A DNA stretch of 64,000 nt, taken from NCBI GenBank assembly GCA_021432605.1, contig MU271145.1, forward strand, positions 558,001 to 622,000, written 5' to 3'. The translations under genes and the position numbers were made by a program. The stretch is from Coniochaeta sp. PMI_546 (Eukaryota; Ascomycota; Sordariomycetes; Coniochaetales; Coniochaetaceae). How positions within the stretch are numbered: position 1 is the first letter of the stretch; each line of letters begins with the position of its first letter. Shown in pieces: positions 42,410 through 54,674 of the stretch. Under the pieces are notes generated by a model. It saw only the letters and a program-made list of their open reading frames with translations. It did not search any database and was not told the origin of the DNA.

Positions 42410-43128
42410 TTACGGAGACACTAGAGTAGCTGTTGTGATGTAGATGGTCGTTGGATCAGTAGCAGTCATGACAGTGACGGCGGGGGCGGTATATTCGCCA
42501 GAGAAGCATGAGCATGCGCTAGCTACCGCAGTTGCTACTGGATTGAGCGGGGCGATGCAGGCCAGAGACGTCTTTAGCGCAGCTCGTTTGTCCTCGATGG
42601 CGCGCTTGTTCTTCCAGGCAAAGTTATAGATGGTTTGAGTACGTGTGGAGACGGTGACTGAGGTGAAGATTGATACCGTCGTGGTGATACTTTTGACTGT
42701 ATCCGTGGCGACGAGAGTTGTGGTCTTCAGATCGGTGGTCACCGTGGACAAAGTGGTGGTGGTTGGAGTGGTCGTCGTCGTCGAAATGGTGCGAGTTGTC
42801 GTACCGGTACTTGTTGACGCGACTGATGTGGTAGCATAACTGTGTGGTCGGACACGTATGTTAGGAAGGGTTTGAGCTACCGCATGTGTCAGAAGGCGAA
42901 TGGATGGTGAACTTACACTGTTGGGGTTGAGGCAACGTAGACAGTTGGCGTGCTCACGATGACGCCTGCTGATGAACTGCAGAAGGAAGCAGCCAGTGAA
43001 GGTCTACCCACGAGGCAGCGAAGAAGGTTGTCGCTGTTACACGTCGCACGCTGGTCGATGGCAGCGGCAAAGACACTGGCCGCCACTGCAACGAGGGTGA
43101 CTAGACTTAAACGAATGAGAGACTGCAT
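42410..43128 (-). CDS. secreted Thr-rich protein
   Basis: Two exons (43128-42917, 42839-42410) join in phase to 213 residues. A signal peptide is clear (MQSLIRLSLVTLVAVAASVF, cleavage probably after AAA). A Cys-containing segment follows (CNSDNLLRCLVGRP), then a mucin-like Thr/Val-rich stretch of about 90 residues likely to be O-mannosylated, a KRAIEDKRAALKTSLACIAP segment, and a second Thr/Val-rich tail. The layout matches extracellular or wall-associated mould proteins. The stop codon lies inside a perfect GTAAGT donor sequence, so a further exon may have existed. The gene is the first one outside the presumed transposon. Confidence 0.65.
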
Positions 43129-44187
43129 TATAGCAAAGCTGACGTAAAACAGCTCGAATGACAGCTATCTTTATAGAAGATGAGCTTGATTTTCGAGAGA
43201 AACTACTCCACTGCCATACGATGGAGGTAACATGGTTCTATATATGCACTGGCAGATAGAGACGAAACGTATCCCAGCCGGCATCACCGTCTGCGTCTCG
43301 ACAGGAAGAGGCTTGACTGGACTCATTTACGAGTTAAAGTCACCTCGAGATTACCGAAAGGCTGGTAGAATGTGTTTGTCTGAGCAGGATGTCAAGCAAT
43401 AGACACGCAAAGGGAATAGTGCGCTAGGCTGTATCACCATTGCGGCCAACACGACTTCTCGCGATGAGCTTCAAGAGCTGAAGGACAGAGATCGCATCTA
43501 CTCTGGTCGCTCATGATCCCCGACGCATTCGTATGGACTCTCATGTTCTTTGTGTTTTCCTAGGTTCTGGAAACACGCTGCTGACGTCGCTGACCAGACC
43601 GCTTCAGGAAGCGCAATGTCTCGGACAGCACACGAAGAAAATCTGAATCCAGGTCCTAGAGTCGAAGACTCGCCCACCCTGAAGGAATGTCCATCACGAT
43701 ATCGATCAGGAACACAATGAGCGTACTGCACGAAAACAATCCGCCACGACATCGCCGGATCATGCTGCGGTCGGTGTCAATGAGATTTCGATCAGCTGGT
43801 TAAACCCAGTGCCTTGACCTGGAGTGCGAATCGCAGCATAACATGTGCTCGGGGCTTTATCGCTTATCGATAAGATAAGCAGATATATCGCTAGTACTAT
43901 TAATCCCAAGAACAATTACCTAAGCATTGGCTTCCCATTTGTGACGTCGACTGTCATATTGGGTTGTCCGTTGCGCCTTTGAGGCCACTCGAGTCGTTGT
44001 CGCAAGTCGCAAAGTGAGACGCACCAGGTAAGTAATCGTGTTTGAATGGATATTGTTGGCCCCTCTCGTGTATTTTGTAGAGCCTGACCTGTATGCCTTC
44101 TTCCCGCTTCGATAATGACGTCTCATAACTCCCTACCGGTTGTCCAAGTGCCCGTTCTTTTTATGTCTTCCGTAAGGCAGCAGGGGT
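43129..44187. other. intergenic, nothing recognised
   Basis: The promoter side of the secreted-protein gene and the 3' side of the Zn2Cys6 gene. A short GATA-like inverted repeat (cttatcgataag) lies near 43862. No supported gene. Confidence 0.4.
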
Positions 44188-46196
44188 TCATTGCCCCGAT
44201 CGAAACGCCAGTGCTCCTTTTGTGGACCATTCCGTGTCCTCTTCCTTCACCTCGACCATTTCCATCTTGACCTTGTTTGTCATCTCCAAGTGTCTCCTCA
44301 ACTGATCTGCCAGCGTCTGTGCCTGCAGCATGCCAGTCTCGCACCAGACCGTCTCCAACACTCCGAGGGCCCACTCTCCATACTCGCTTGGGACGCCCGG
44401 CGCGCAACCCGCCACTTGCAACTGCACGAGGAGACTAGGGATTCCAGCAGACCCAACTCCGCCCGCAGCACCGGAAGGCAATATGCATGTGCGGTCGATC
44501 AGGTCACGATGTGCCCTCGTCAGCCTCGGGTGCCGGAAGTGCGTGGGTAGGCTCACGAGCAGGTCATCGGCCATGCGGCGGATGGTCAGTAGGTGTCGAT
44601 TCCGGAAGTCGAGGCCCCTGGTTCCATCGTCCAACCCAAGTATGGTCTGGTTGACGATGATTCGAGCCCAGCGGTAGTGGTTCCATACCCTGGCAGACCA
44701 CATTCCGTTGACATAAATGTGGTATCGACCTCGGAATGCCGATTCCGGCGGAAAGGCGGCTTCTTCTGTTGCAAATGCCCAGCTACTACCCGGCTGCTGC
44801 TGTTGCTCCTCCCACGCCGCGAGTTTGGTCTCGATGAGCATGGCTTCTGACATTAGTTTCCCCGTCCCTGGTTCACTTTCTGTAAATGACCGCCCATGAA
44901 GACCAGCGGATAGTTGTAAGAAGCGAGAGAGTGTCAGGAGTAGCTCCGCTGACGACTTGTCCTCCAACGGAAGCGACTTTTTGCTCAGCAAAATCCATTC
45001 CAGAGCGGCTTCTGGGACGCGCATCCCCGACGTGTAACAAGGAATGAGCTACAGTGGTACCGGGTTAGTGACTGCGCGATGGAAGCGATGGTGATATACG
45101 TACCATTGAAAAGCAAAGTTGTATGATGCCCCGAAAAGCCGCTGTCGGTTGTGTTATATTAGGCATGAGCGAGCTCAACAAGGCCGCGGCTCCCATAATA
45201 TGAGCTCTGACGATACCCGCCGTCTCTGACTTCCCCTGCACAACCTCAAACATAGCAAGGAGGACCACCGTTCTCATCGCCGTTCGAGGGTCAAGAGCGG
45301 CAGGGTTCCGTATTGACTTGGCGGTGTTCCTGAGGACGAGACCATACTTTTGCCGTGCTGCTAGTTCCAGCTCCCCGTCAGCTGTCAGATTCGCCAGGCC
45401 TGACAGACCAACTGCGGCCATCAAATCGGCGACGTCAGGTGTCGACATCCACGGAACATTCTGGAGATCCGCCGGTGTCTTCGGCTCTTGGGGGTACCCT
45501 AATATGTAGTGGTCGACATAAAAACGCATTCCCCTCTCGAAGACAGTGGGTTGGACCGTCTTTGGCAACCTTGGAGTAGCCACTAGAACTTGTTGTACAC
45601 TTGAAGATCGCCGGGATATGGGTGTAACGGGGATAGAGGTTCCATCGGCATTAACGAATGAGAACGGCGAGCCAGCAGACGCTGGTGATCCAGATGATGT
45701 TGAAGGACTGTCTGAAGACCCAGGCACTCCCCATTGTGCATGTGCTTTCTGCATAACCTTGGTGTTCTCATCCCGGAACATCAGGGAAAGCTGGTCCCGG
45801 TATCCGGGACATTGCTTCCCTGCCCGCAGACATTGCGAGCACGCTGGTTGGACCTTATCACACTGATCGGCCAGTCAGTACGGGATCTCGACGATGAGGC
45901 TCCTTGATGAGGTTGATCCACTTGGAAACCTCACGGCACCGCGTAATGGGATGACCTCCATCCACACCCAAGCGGTTCAGAGGCGGTATGGAAGCACTAG
46001 GTGTCAGGAGTTACAACGGAGAAGTGATCCAAATCTCGGAGCACGAGTGGCGAAGCAAAGGAAAAAGGCAATCGGCGGATACGTCTCGTGCGGATATCGA
46101 TAAGAGAGTATAGAGCTACATGGAACGGCAACACACCTTGATTCTCCTAGTTCGGCAGTGCTGACAACCCTTTGACGCCTTTCCGCAATAGACCAT
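44188..46196 (-). CDS. Zn2Cys6 transcription factor
   Basis: Three exons (46196-46137, 45862-45104, 45048-44188) join in phase to 559 residues. The binuclear cluster is split by the first intron after MVYCGKASKGCQHCRTRRIK and resumes CDKVQPACSQCLRAGKQC, ending PGYRDQLSLMFRDE. This N-terminal arrangement marks a large Pezizomycotina subfamily of Zn2Cys6 regulators. A Ser-rich linker and a helical middle region (fungal-specific regulator type) follow. It has an 82-kb-free simple context with no biosynthetic genes adjacent. The target pathway is unknown. The first intron is long for this window (274 bp). Confidence 0.88.
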
Positions 46197-47183
46197 CCTT
46201 GGTAACCTAAAGCCGGATTTTGGAGGAGATGGGGCTGGCAATAGTAGTTGATACTAAGTGGTACGACACATGCAGACGCACGTCCGTAGTCGCTAGTCAA
46301 AAGAGGGCGGATTGCGCGCGACAAACGAGTGAGCAGCGTGACCACCAATCGCCGCGGTTCCCATCACTGCACGTCACTGAAGAATGCAGTCAAGAGACCG
46401 ATGGTCTCAACGGCGGGAGTTGGTAGACCGTTGAGCCTAGAAGGGAGTGGTCCGGGGAACCAATACAGGGTGTCGGATATGGTGGAGGAGGGGTTGAAAA
46501 TGGTGCTGAGCCTTGGCTGTGGGATGGAAGGCGTGGTTGACGCAACCTCTGGGTTTGTAAGCAATGGCTATCTCCAGCCGACAGGAAGGATCTTGGTTTA
46601 CACCTCCTCCCTTACCTGTGCAGCGAAGGAAAATCAACATTAAAGTTCAGATACAAGCAAAACAGCAAGTCGACGATGATTCATGGACGCAATCAAGCTA
46701 CCTTAGTGCTGCAAGCGAGCATCAACCCTCATCCTCGTCCCCTGGATTCGGCGTTTCGTCCGTGCTCCATCCATCATCCACGACTCACAATTCGGGTTGC
46801 GCCAAGTGGGGCTTGAGTACATCACGTTAGACCGTGACGTCCTGATAGGCGAAGATTTGGTCGACAATAGCCTTGCTCACGCTCGCAGCCTTAACTCAAT
46901 TGACAACCGATCATCAAGTGGGGTTAGAACCTGAACCTGAACCTCGACCTTCAGATCGGAGTCAAGTCCGGAGATCCAGATTTCCATCATAGATACTTGG
47001 CCGTTGAGGTAATGCTCCCAGTAGAAGATGCGCGGCCTAACAGACTTTGTACCTCCTCGCGTTGTGTCACAATGATATAGGTGCTCTGCTGGAAATGGCA
47101 GAGATGCATTGCAGTTCTCAGTGCTATAGCTACTGTCCGTCGTAGTATATAAGGTAGCTAATGCTGGGAAGAGATCTCCAGGC
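46197..47183. other. intergenic, nothing recognised
   Basis: Spacer between the Zn2Cys6 start and the Urb2 stop. Frames on both strands overlap and show no domains. Confidence 0.4.
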
Positions 47184-50100
47184 TTAAATGCCGGACCACT
47201 TCCCAAACTTCAGATACTGCTTATACAGCTCCTTCATAATAGCTCTCCCACTCGCATCCAACGCATCATTCATGATCCTCCTGCCCTCGGGCGTTGTGAT
47301 ATCCAGGATGGCAAAGACACCAGGCTCCAGTGCCTCTCGCACATCGTGTGGTACATTCTGCTCCAGCTGCAGCTTGATATACAGCATCAGTACCAAATAC
47401 ATATGCTGTCCGGCATACCTCTTAGCCGCGCCCGTGGCAGAGTCAAGACTGCCTTGTTGAGACCGGGACACTGACCCCGGAGTCGGCTCGCAGACCATGG
47501 TGATGAGGCGCGCGAAGACTTTAGCGTGCTTCGCCCATCCTGGGAACGCGGAAGGGTCTCTGATGAGCCCAGTTGACCACATATGACCGGAGGCATCATA
47601 CGGGTGGCATATCAAGCTTTGGAGGAGCGATTGCAACACTGTGACGAGAATGTGGAAGTGACCTTCCAGACGCAATCGGTGCCTTCGGACAATAACTTGT
47701 ACCAGACGGCAGAGACATTCGTATGCTTTGGGTGTGCTAGAGATCGCCTTGTGCGTAGTAGCTTGCGAGGCTAGGGTTGACACCGTGCTCAGGGTAAGCT
47801 CAATATTCCACTGAGTCATGGTGTATGACTTGTCATCGAGAATGGATTGGAGAATCTGAGCGATGAGGACGAACTCGACCGGCGTGTCTGCGTGGCGAAG
47901 TCGTTTGCACAGTATTGTGTGGATGGTCGCCAGGTCGACGACCTTCTCCGCAGCAGCGAGTTTGACCATCGAAGCCGCGTTACCATCGATTGTCTGTATT
48001 ATTCGCTGGACAGCGAGAAGTTTTGTCATTCGGTTTGGGGCATCGTTTTGCTCGATTAGCAGTTCGTGGGCCGTGTCGAGTCTCCTCATCTCGTCGCTAT
48101 CGCCCACATAAGCATCAATATACTCCAAGATGCCCTCCTTATGACTGATTTGCAGATCCGGTGAGGTAGCTGGTGTGTTTCCCAGATCAAGAAGAGCTTT
48201 GGGATCCCTGTCAGACCTCTTGGTCAAAAACCTCCGCAAGCTCCAGACATCAACGTCTCTACGCGACCGAAGGATTTCGCTCGCCCCTCTAAGGCGCGGT
48301 ATATAGGGTGCGATAACTCTCGATAGCTCTGCATAGAGTTCGTCGGCAAACTCATGCTGTTCCAGGTCGTCCGTTGTGTCGAGAACAACCGACAGAGATT
48401 GCAACAGCATCTCCAATGACGGAGTATCCTGCCAGCGAGCGCAGAATTCCTTGACGACAGCTTCGACCAGTCCAGTCAGTCGGAGTTCCAGCTTATCAAC
48501 CTCCAAGTTCCGAACGATATCGGGAGTGCAGTGATTATGGATGGCCACGATCAACGTTTTGAGCAGAGTGACACGGAAAATGAGAAGCGCCTCCACGGTT
48601 GCCACCGAGCGGTGGTGATCCTCCATAGTTGTCACTGCACCGCGCAAGTATTCCTCTTCTCGGTTGCCCACGTTTGCTGTCATTTGTCTAAGAGCTTATC
48701 AGTGACTGGTGAATTCACAGACTGTCGTGGATATGCGTACCTTGTCGTTAACGTTGCTATCTCTCCCACAAGAGGCAGGAATTGCAGGGGAGAAGTCGCA
48801 TCACTCTTCGCAAAGGCCTCAGCAACGCGGTCGATGTCACGAAAGGCCATGCCCTAGTGTCAAATGTCAGCGAGATACATCTTCCACTTTTGCGATCAGG
48901 ACACGTACCGTGTAGAAGGTTGGTTTCCTCATCAGTTTGACCATGAGGCTAACTATTGGTTTAAGGTCCTCGACTCTTGGAGGTTCTGCCCTCTCTGTCA
49001 CAACACGTATAAACGGCACTAGAAAGCTCATAATCTTCTCTCGATGCTCGCGAGAAATAGCTTCGAGTGGTATGCTGAGCAAGATTTCTGCATCAATGGG
49101 GGTGTGATGTCGCTCAGTATGGTTGCGTTCGCAAATCCACCTGAGTAGTATATCTATATGAAGTCAGCCGATAGCCACGTACAGGAGTTCGCAGAGTGGA
49201 TCATACCCATTGTCTTTCGACTGTTGATATTGTTGTCGTTCTCGAAGATCGCCAACCACGCCCTCTTGACCTCCAGGTCGCGTTCACATGGCCCGTAGGA
49301 GAGAGCGTCCTTCAATGTAATGGGGAATACTTGTGGCTCAAGTTCCATGACCATACTGCTACGCGTCAGTGTGATACCCGAGTTGCTTGTAGGCTGGGGG
49401 TGTTTACCTGAGCAAACGTGGACAACCGTCAACTAGATAGTCGGCCACCATTTGTCGCAATGACTGTTTGGATGGCCCTGAGTCTTGGTCGAGGCGTCTC
49501 AAGAATTCCGTTGTCCAATACACAGCCTTATCTTTACCATCTTTTGTCCCAGCCCATCCTGCGACCACAAACTTGAAGACCTCGAAGAGATAGGTTTCGC
49601 TGGGCGGGCATTCTGTGGACATGTAGTCCATGCTCGGCTCAACGCCATAGTAATAGGTCCAAATCTCTTCCGCCTGCTTCAAAGGGCACCATTCAAGAGA
49701 TCTTCGGGCTAAGGTCCATTTGATGGCTAATACTTCGGGGTTTGCTGTCTCTGGAAATTTCTTTTGGCAGGTTGTGTCAAAGAGTCGAGTACCGACTGCG
49801 TCGACGACCTCTTCTTGGGAGATACCCTGCGATAGCGCTCCGAAAAGGAGGATGAGAGTCGCATCGTCAGCTGGTCCTTCTCCTTGAGACTCAAGCCAGT
49901 CAAGCATAGACAGTATCTGCTTCGTGTTCATCGTCTTTTCCAGAGACTCGGCCACGACCGTAATGAGCTTTTCACTGTACCAAAGGAGATAGTGGCGAGG
50001 TTTGGATTGTGATTGCGGATTAGTAGCACGCAGGCACTGATACCATCTTTTCACAAAGCTTGACAGATTTCGAGCCTTGGCAAACCCTTCTGCAAGGCAG

Positions 50101-51572
50101 ACAATAAACTGCGTAGCATCGTCTAAGGCTTCGCCCGCCAGTATATCAGGACTCTGTAGCCTGTCGAGGATAGATTCCAGGAGAGCTTCGCCGTCTCCAA
50201 CAATAAAGACGTCGGGATTGAGTTTAGCGACGAGGAGGAGCAACGGCCACTCAATATCTGTGGGTCTGAGGGCATAACCGTTGCAGAAGGAACGAAGGCT
50301 TTCCAATGACAAAGACACCCCGTTGTCGTACGCTTTATCCATCAATTGCTTGACAGCCGTAAGTTTGTGCTTCGATTTGCTCGATTGCAGTGTCTCATCC
50401 AGAAGAGCGAAGACAGCCTGGATCCACAAGTCATTGTCCCTTTTCGCGCCCTGTCCGCCGGCTAGCGGAGGCGAGTCGAGAACCAAGTTGAAGATGACGG
50501 GGCAAGATATTATGGAGAATCCCCTGGTGATCTCAAGCGTTAATCGTATGATTTCAACAGTTCCCTGGTTTAGAAATGCTGTCCTTGCCGGCAATATAAG
50601 ATTCCAGGTCAAAAAGCGCTTGAGATCGTGGATCCAACGTTCCTTGACTTGGTCGTCGATAGTGCAGGACTCGCGTAATACATCCGTCAGTTTGCCAAGC
50701 ATGCTGATTACTGCTGGCGAAAGATGAGTTGCCACCTGCAAGACGTCACCTTCCCCTTGGAGATGAAGATCCCAAAGGCTGCAGATGGTTGAAATCCAGC
50801 TCTCGTGGCCAGCCTGCGGCTCCACGTTGTCGGCATTGTTGAGAACTAATCTGCAAATGTTGAATGCAGGAAGCATGAGATCCTTCATATCGCTAGCTGG
50901 GGAGCAAAAGAGTGACTTGATGTGTTCCGCGCCCATGAGATTGTCCCGTTTCGGATCGCTTGAGGTCTTCGACTCGAGCCGAACAAGAAGAAGTCGCACA
51001 GCCCCGAAGAGAGACTCGGCCGTCCGTAAACATCCGTCCATACTGCTCTGGCTCTCCAAATCGAACCGTACAGCCTCAGACCGCTTTTTCTTTCGGGGTC
51101 TTGCTAGGTCGGAGTCGGCGTCCACCATCTCAGTATCCGAGGACTGTTTCTGCTCTGCGAGTTCTTTCGGCTGAGAAGCATCGTTCAAAGCACTTTGTAG
51201 AATGTGGATGAAACGGCGATCGGCCAGGGACTTTGCCAGAGAGAACAGCGGTACGGAGGAAAAGACCTTGCCCAGGATGCGCCAGGTCAGAGGGTATCGT
51301 CGGAGTTTCTGGGCGCTGTCTGAAGAGCCGTTCATATTCTTCAGAAGCCACCGCACAAGCATCTCCTCTGCAGCATGAAACCTGCCCCCGGTATAGATGG
51401 AAAGAATCTTCCATATTTGATCGAGTTTGTCGGGGATCGCATCGCTGCCGCCTTGGTCCAGACTACGGACTGCTTTGACTAGGGCTAATTCGCCCGGCTG
51501 GAGCAAGTTAGCAGAGCCCTAAATGTAGTCCTCGAATCGACTGGTACGTACCTGGTGTTGTTGCTCTGCCAT
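47184..51572 (-). CDS. URB2: Urb2/Npa2-family nucleolar ribosome-biogenesis protein
   Basis: Six exons (51572-51552, 51497-49408, 49358-49207, 49153-48909, 48853-48741, 48687-47184) join in phase to 1374 residues. The N-terminal HAAEEMLVRWLLKNMNG followed by the Leu-rich FSLAKSLADRRFIHILQ, and the C-terminal block GRRIMNDALDASGRAIMKEL ending KFGKWSGI, are characteristic of Urb2/Npa2. The long middle is alpha-helical repeat. A KKKRSE-type basic cluster near residue 140 could direct it to the nucleus. Urb2 acts in the nucleolus in early 60S precursor assembly with Urb1 and Npa1-complex partners. The first exon encodes only seven residues. It is divergent from Mic10. Confidence 0.85.
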
Positions 51573-51950
51573 GATCGTTATGTGTGCTCAGAACATTGCC
51601 ATTTGATTCGCGCCTGCAGAGTTGAGGCCCCTCCACTTGCTTCCAGGTCAAGATCGAAGAGCTCTCCCAAATTTTTGGAGTTCTGCCGCGATTGTACGTA
51701 CCTGCCACTACCTTAGCTCGCGACAGGGATACCTCACTCACCGCCTTCGGGTCCCGACGGGCAAGGAACGGGTTCCTGGGCAGCTGCCGAAAATAACATC
51801 ATCGCATCGACGTCAACATCTTAAGATCGCAAAACAGCTCTCTTCACTTCGCGCACTGTCCTCAATTAAGCTCGTTGCTGGAGGTAAGTACTGTGCAGCT
51901 ATCCATAGCCAGGCTTCAGCTCACAAGGTCTGGAAATAGCTTCCGTCACA

Positions 51951-52306
51951 ATGTCAGAAACCACAGTTCCCAAGCCCTCGAGCGTTGTCGCACGACCCGT
52001 CAGTGAGGCACTTCTCAACGAGAAGGTATTAACCACCCGATAACCAACCCACCGAACGACCCAAGGTTCGGTGTCCAAAGTCAATTGGCTGCTTACTAAC
52101 GCTCTCTGAAGTGGGATCGCTGCCTCTCCAACTTCATCATCAAATCCACTCTCGGTCTCGGCTTCGGCGTCGTCTTCTCAGTCCTCCTGTTCAAGCGGAG
52201 AGCATGGCCCGCCTTCGCAGGTTTCGGTTTCGGAGCTGGACGCGCATACGAAGAGTGCAACTATAGCCTCAAGCAGGCGGCAAAAGATATCAAGAAGCAG
52301 GCATGA
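51951..52306 (+). CDS. MIC10: MICOS subunit Mic10
   Basis: Two exons (51951-52025, 52112-52306) join in phase 0 to 89 residues, the usual size. After SEALLNEKWDRCLSNFIIKS come two short membrane segments with glycine ladders (TLGLGFGVVFSVLLF and AWPAFAGFGFGAGRAYEEC), separated by the basic loop KRR. Mic10 oligomerises through the GxGxGxG motifs and bends the inner mitochondrial membrane at crista junctions. The start at 51951 has a good context (cacaATGTC). It shares its promoter region with the divergent Urb2 gene. Confidence 0.92.
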
Positions 52307-52623
52307 AGCGATATTGCAGCACAGTTTAGGGGATGAAACGATAGGATTCCTTGGACATAAACTACAGGCCCTTTCGAATGTATAACAGTGTTCACGAGAC
52401 TGGGGACGCGCAGGGAATAGACTCTTTTCTGACCGCGTTTGGGGGTGCGTGATGTGGTACTCGAGGTCTATTGATCTGGGGGTAGGTTCAAGGCCGACGA
52501 GAAGTTACCTGCAATAGAGCCATCGGAATCGCGACCGCATCCAGCTCATACAAGCCCACACATGCTCACCATCCTCGCTGTTCCGGATCCAAGTGCTCGA
52601 AGAAACGACCTATAACAATCAAT

Positions 52624-53196
52624 TTAGCCGCTTAGCCCTTCGCACACAATTCGTGATGGGGGCTGTTCCTGACTCTTTCGTAGCTTCAGTCTTGGGAGTT
52701 CAACTGTCGAGCTTGTCCTCCAGCGCGTACCGGTACTATGTCTGCCGGTGGCGTTTGTGTCCGAACGATTCCGCGCAATCGGCTTCTCGGTGCTAGATTC
52801 TGCCAGCAATTCGACTTCGGCCTGCTCGTCCAAACATGACTGCGATCCTGCTGCGGAACTCTCAACTTCCATAGTTCGCCTGATGTCCAGTAGTCCATGC
52901 TGTACAACGTCGGCAATGGTCTGACTGCGCTTACGAATCGTGGTGTTCAAAGACGGGCCGTTATAGTCTTTCAAGCGAATCAAGGCAGGGTCGTGGTCGG
53001 GATGGTCGGCGAAGACCTCTTTGAACAGGCATTCACGACCTTGAGAATGAGCGCTATAGCCACGCTGACTTTCGTGACTGTCTCTGCGTTCCTCATTCCG
53101 TCGCCTGTTACCAAGCCATAGGACGATGGACATTAGCGCGACTAGGATGAGTATGCCGCACGCAACTAAGACGATTTCCAGCTTGTTGTGCTCCAT
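52624..53196 (-). CDS. single-pass membrane protein with cytosolic tail
   Basis: A 190-residue single-exon protein. A short N-terminus (MEHNKLE) precedes one hydrophobic segment (IVLVACGILILVALMSIVLW), then a basic stop-transfer sequence (GNRRRNEERR) and a polar, Ser/Thr/Arg/Glu-rich tail. The topology is probably type III (N-terminus outside). No family was recognised. Similar small fungal membrane proteins are common and uncharacterised. Confidence 0.6.
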   Translation of the reverse strand: MEHNKLEIVLVACGILILVALMSIVLWLGNRRRNEERRDSHESQRGYSAHSQGRECLFKEVFADHPDHDPALIRLKDYNGPSLNTTIRKRSQTIADVVQHGLLDIRRTMEVESSAAGSQSCLDEQAEVELLAESSTEKPIARNRSDTNATGRHSTGTRWRTSSTVELPRLKLRKSQEQPPSRIVCEGLSG

Positions 53197-53776
53197 CGGA
53201 AAGAGAAGTAGACAGGGTGGATGAACAGCTTGCGCCGTCTGTTGTTTGTGCGGTCTCGAGAATATGTTATTGATGAGGTAGGTCGCAAGTAGAGCGTATC
53301 TTAGGCATGAAGACTTCTAAGTGAGTGCATACAATCTGACACTAAGGCTAGTGAGTAACGTAGGCTAGAAAATTCGGTGAAGATGTTGACTAGAGAGACT
53401 GTCAGGACGAGTTAGCCCACGACTGATGCAGCTCAACTCACGTGTCGCTGGCAATGTCTATGGTCAAGTTCTATCCGAGTTCAGCTGGGTGAGAGGGCAG
53501 GAACGACCTGTTCCAAATGATACCGTTCATAGTTCTAGGAGGAGGACCACGCCGCAAGCTTGTCTCGTTTATCCGTTGTGTCTTAGCACACCTAACTCCG
53601 AGAACTTTAACGTGGGAAATCAAATCTTGAGAAACAACACAGAGCAGACACTAGTATGTCTCCTAGCTCTGTCCACACTATTGCGACAGTGTAAAGACCC
53701 CAAACCCCTTGATCACGCCGATCTAAAACAAATAGAGCAAGCATATACGCAATCCCTCATACCTGTCAGCTCCAGC
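53197..53776. other. intergenic, nothing recognised
   Basis: A frame on the plus strand continues from 53426 through this region into the Smr gene but reflects the reverse complement of its Gln/His-rich tail. No gene was supported. Confidence 0.4.
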
Positions 53777-54674
53777 TCACATGACCACACAGCACGCCTT
53801 CAACTCCCGGATTATCCTCGGCAGGAACTTCCTGGCCAGCTTCTCAATCTCATCCTCAGGCTGCTGCTGCTGCTGGTGCTGCTGCTGCTGATGATGCTGC
53901 TGTTGACCATGATGTTGTTGCTGGCCATGCTGCTGCTGATAATAACCACCAGTGTTATACCCGCCCTGGTACCCGCTGGGCTGCTGCGGTAGGGGTGGCG
54001 GCGAGCTGACCTTTCCACCAGTCAGATCGATGTACATGCGGCCCTCATTCGCTTCGGTTGCATAGTCGAGGCCCATCTGACGGCACACCTGTTCGACGCG
54101 AGGCTTGATCTTCTGGACGTGGCCGACACTGTGATTGCCTCTGCCAACGATGACATGCAGGTGTGTCTGGCCGCGGGCCTGAGCGTCGCGGATGCGTGCC
54201 TCGAGGATGTCCTCAGCCTCCTCGACGAACTGGCCGTGAAGGTCGATGGTGTCGCCCGCAACACGGCCCTCAGCGTTGTTTTCTCGGAAGATGAACTCTG
54301 AGGCCTGCTTGTTGTAAGCGTCCTGTTGCGCCGCGTGACGCTTGCCTTCGTCAGAGAGCGCCTTTGCTGCTGCACCGTCCCCTCGTTCATATGCTTGGTG
54401 TGCCTGCGATGGGTTAACACAGATTACATGCATTGGTGTGGACCCTGCTGTGAGAAGCAGAAAGAAGCCCCAGGTATACCTTGTCAAAGCATGAGCTCTT
54501 CTTCGCTCCCTCTTGCCGTGCCAGATCGCGGAGACGGTCATATTCCGCCTCTGCATCATTGCCAGGGCTGTGGTTGAAGGCTTCAACGGCATGTTAGCCT
54601 TCTTAAGTTGCTCTGCCAAACTCGGTGAAACAGAACGTACCGCGATCGCCTAACCTAGTCATAGGTATAGCCAT
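53777..54674 (-). CDS. DUF1771 and Smr-domain protein with C-terminal CaaX box
   Basis: Three exons (54674-54655, 54567-54480, 54403-53777) join in phase to 244 residues. After MAIPMTS the DUF1771 helix pair spans the second splice (EYDRLRDLARQEGAKKSSCF, then AHQAYERGDGAAAKALSDEG). The Smr domain follows, with the DLHG motif (IDLHGQFVEEAEDIL) and the HVIVGRGNHS loop. Smr domains bind or nick nucleic acids and occur with DUF1771 in proteins linked to mRNA surveillance. A Gly/Pro stretch and a Gln/His-rich segment precede the end ACCVVM, a canonical CaaX box (CVVM), suggesting prenylation and membrane attachment. The first exon is only 20 bp. Confidence 0.85.

Noticed and set aside
46220-46830. 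Plus-strand gene between the Zn2Cys6 and Urb2 genes
   Set aside because: Short, low-complexity frames without start context or domain. More likely promoter and spacer DNA.
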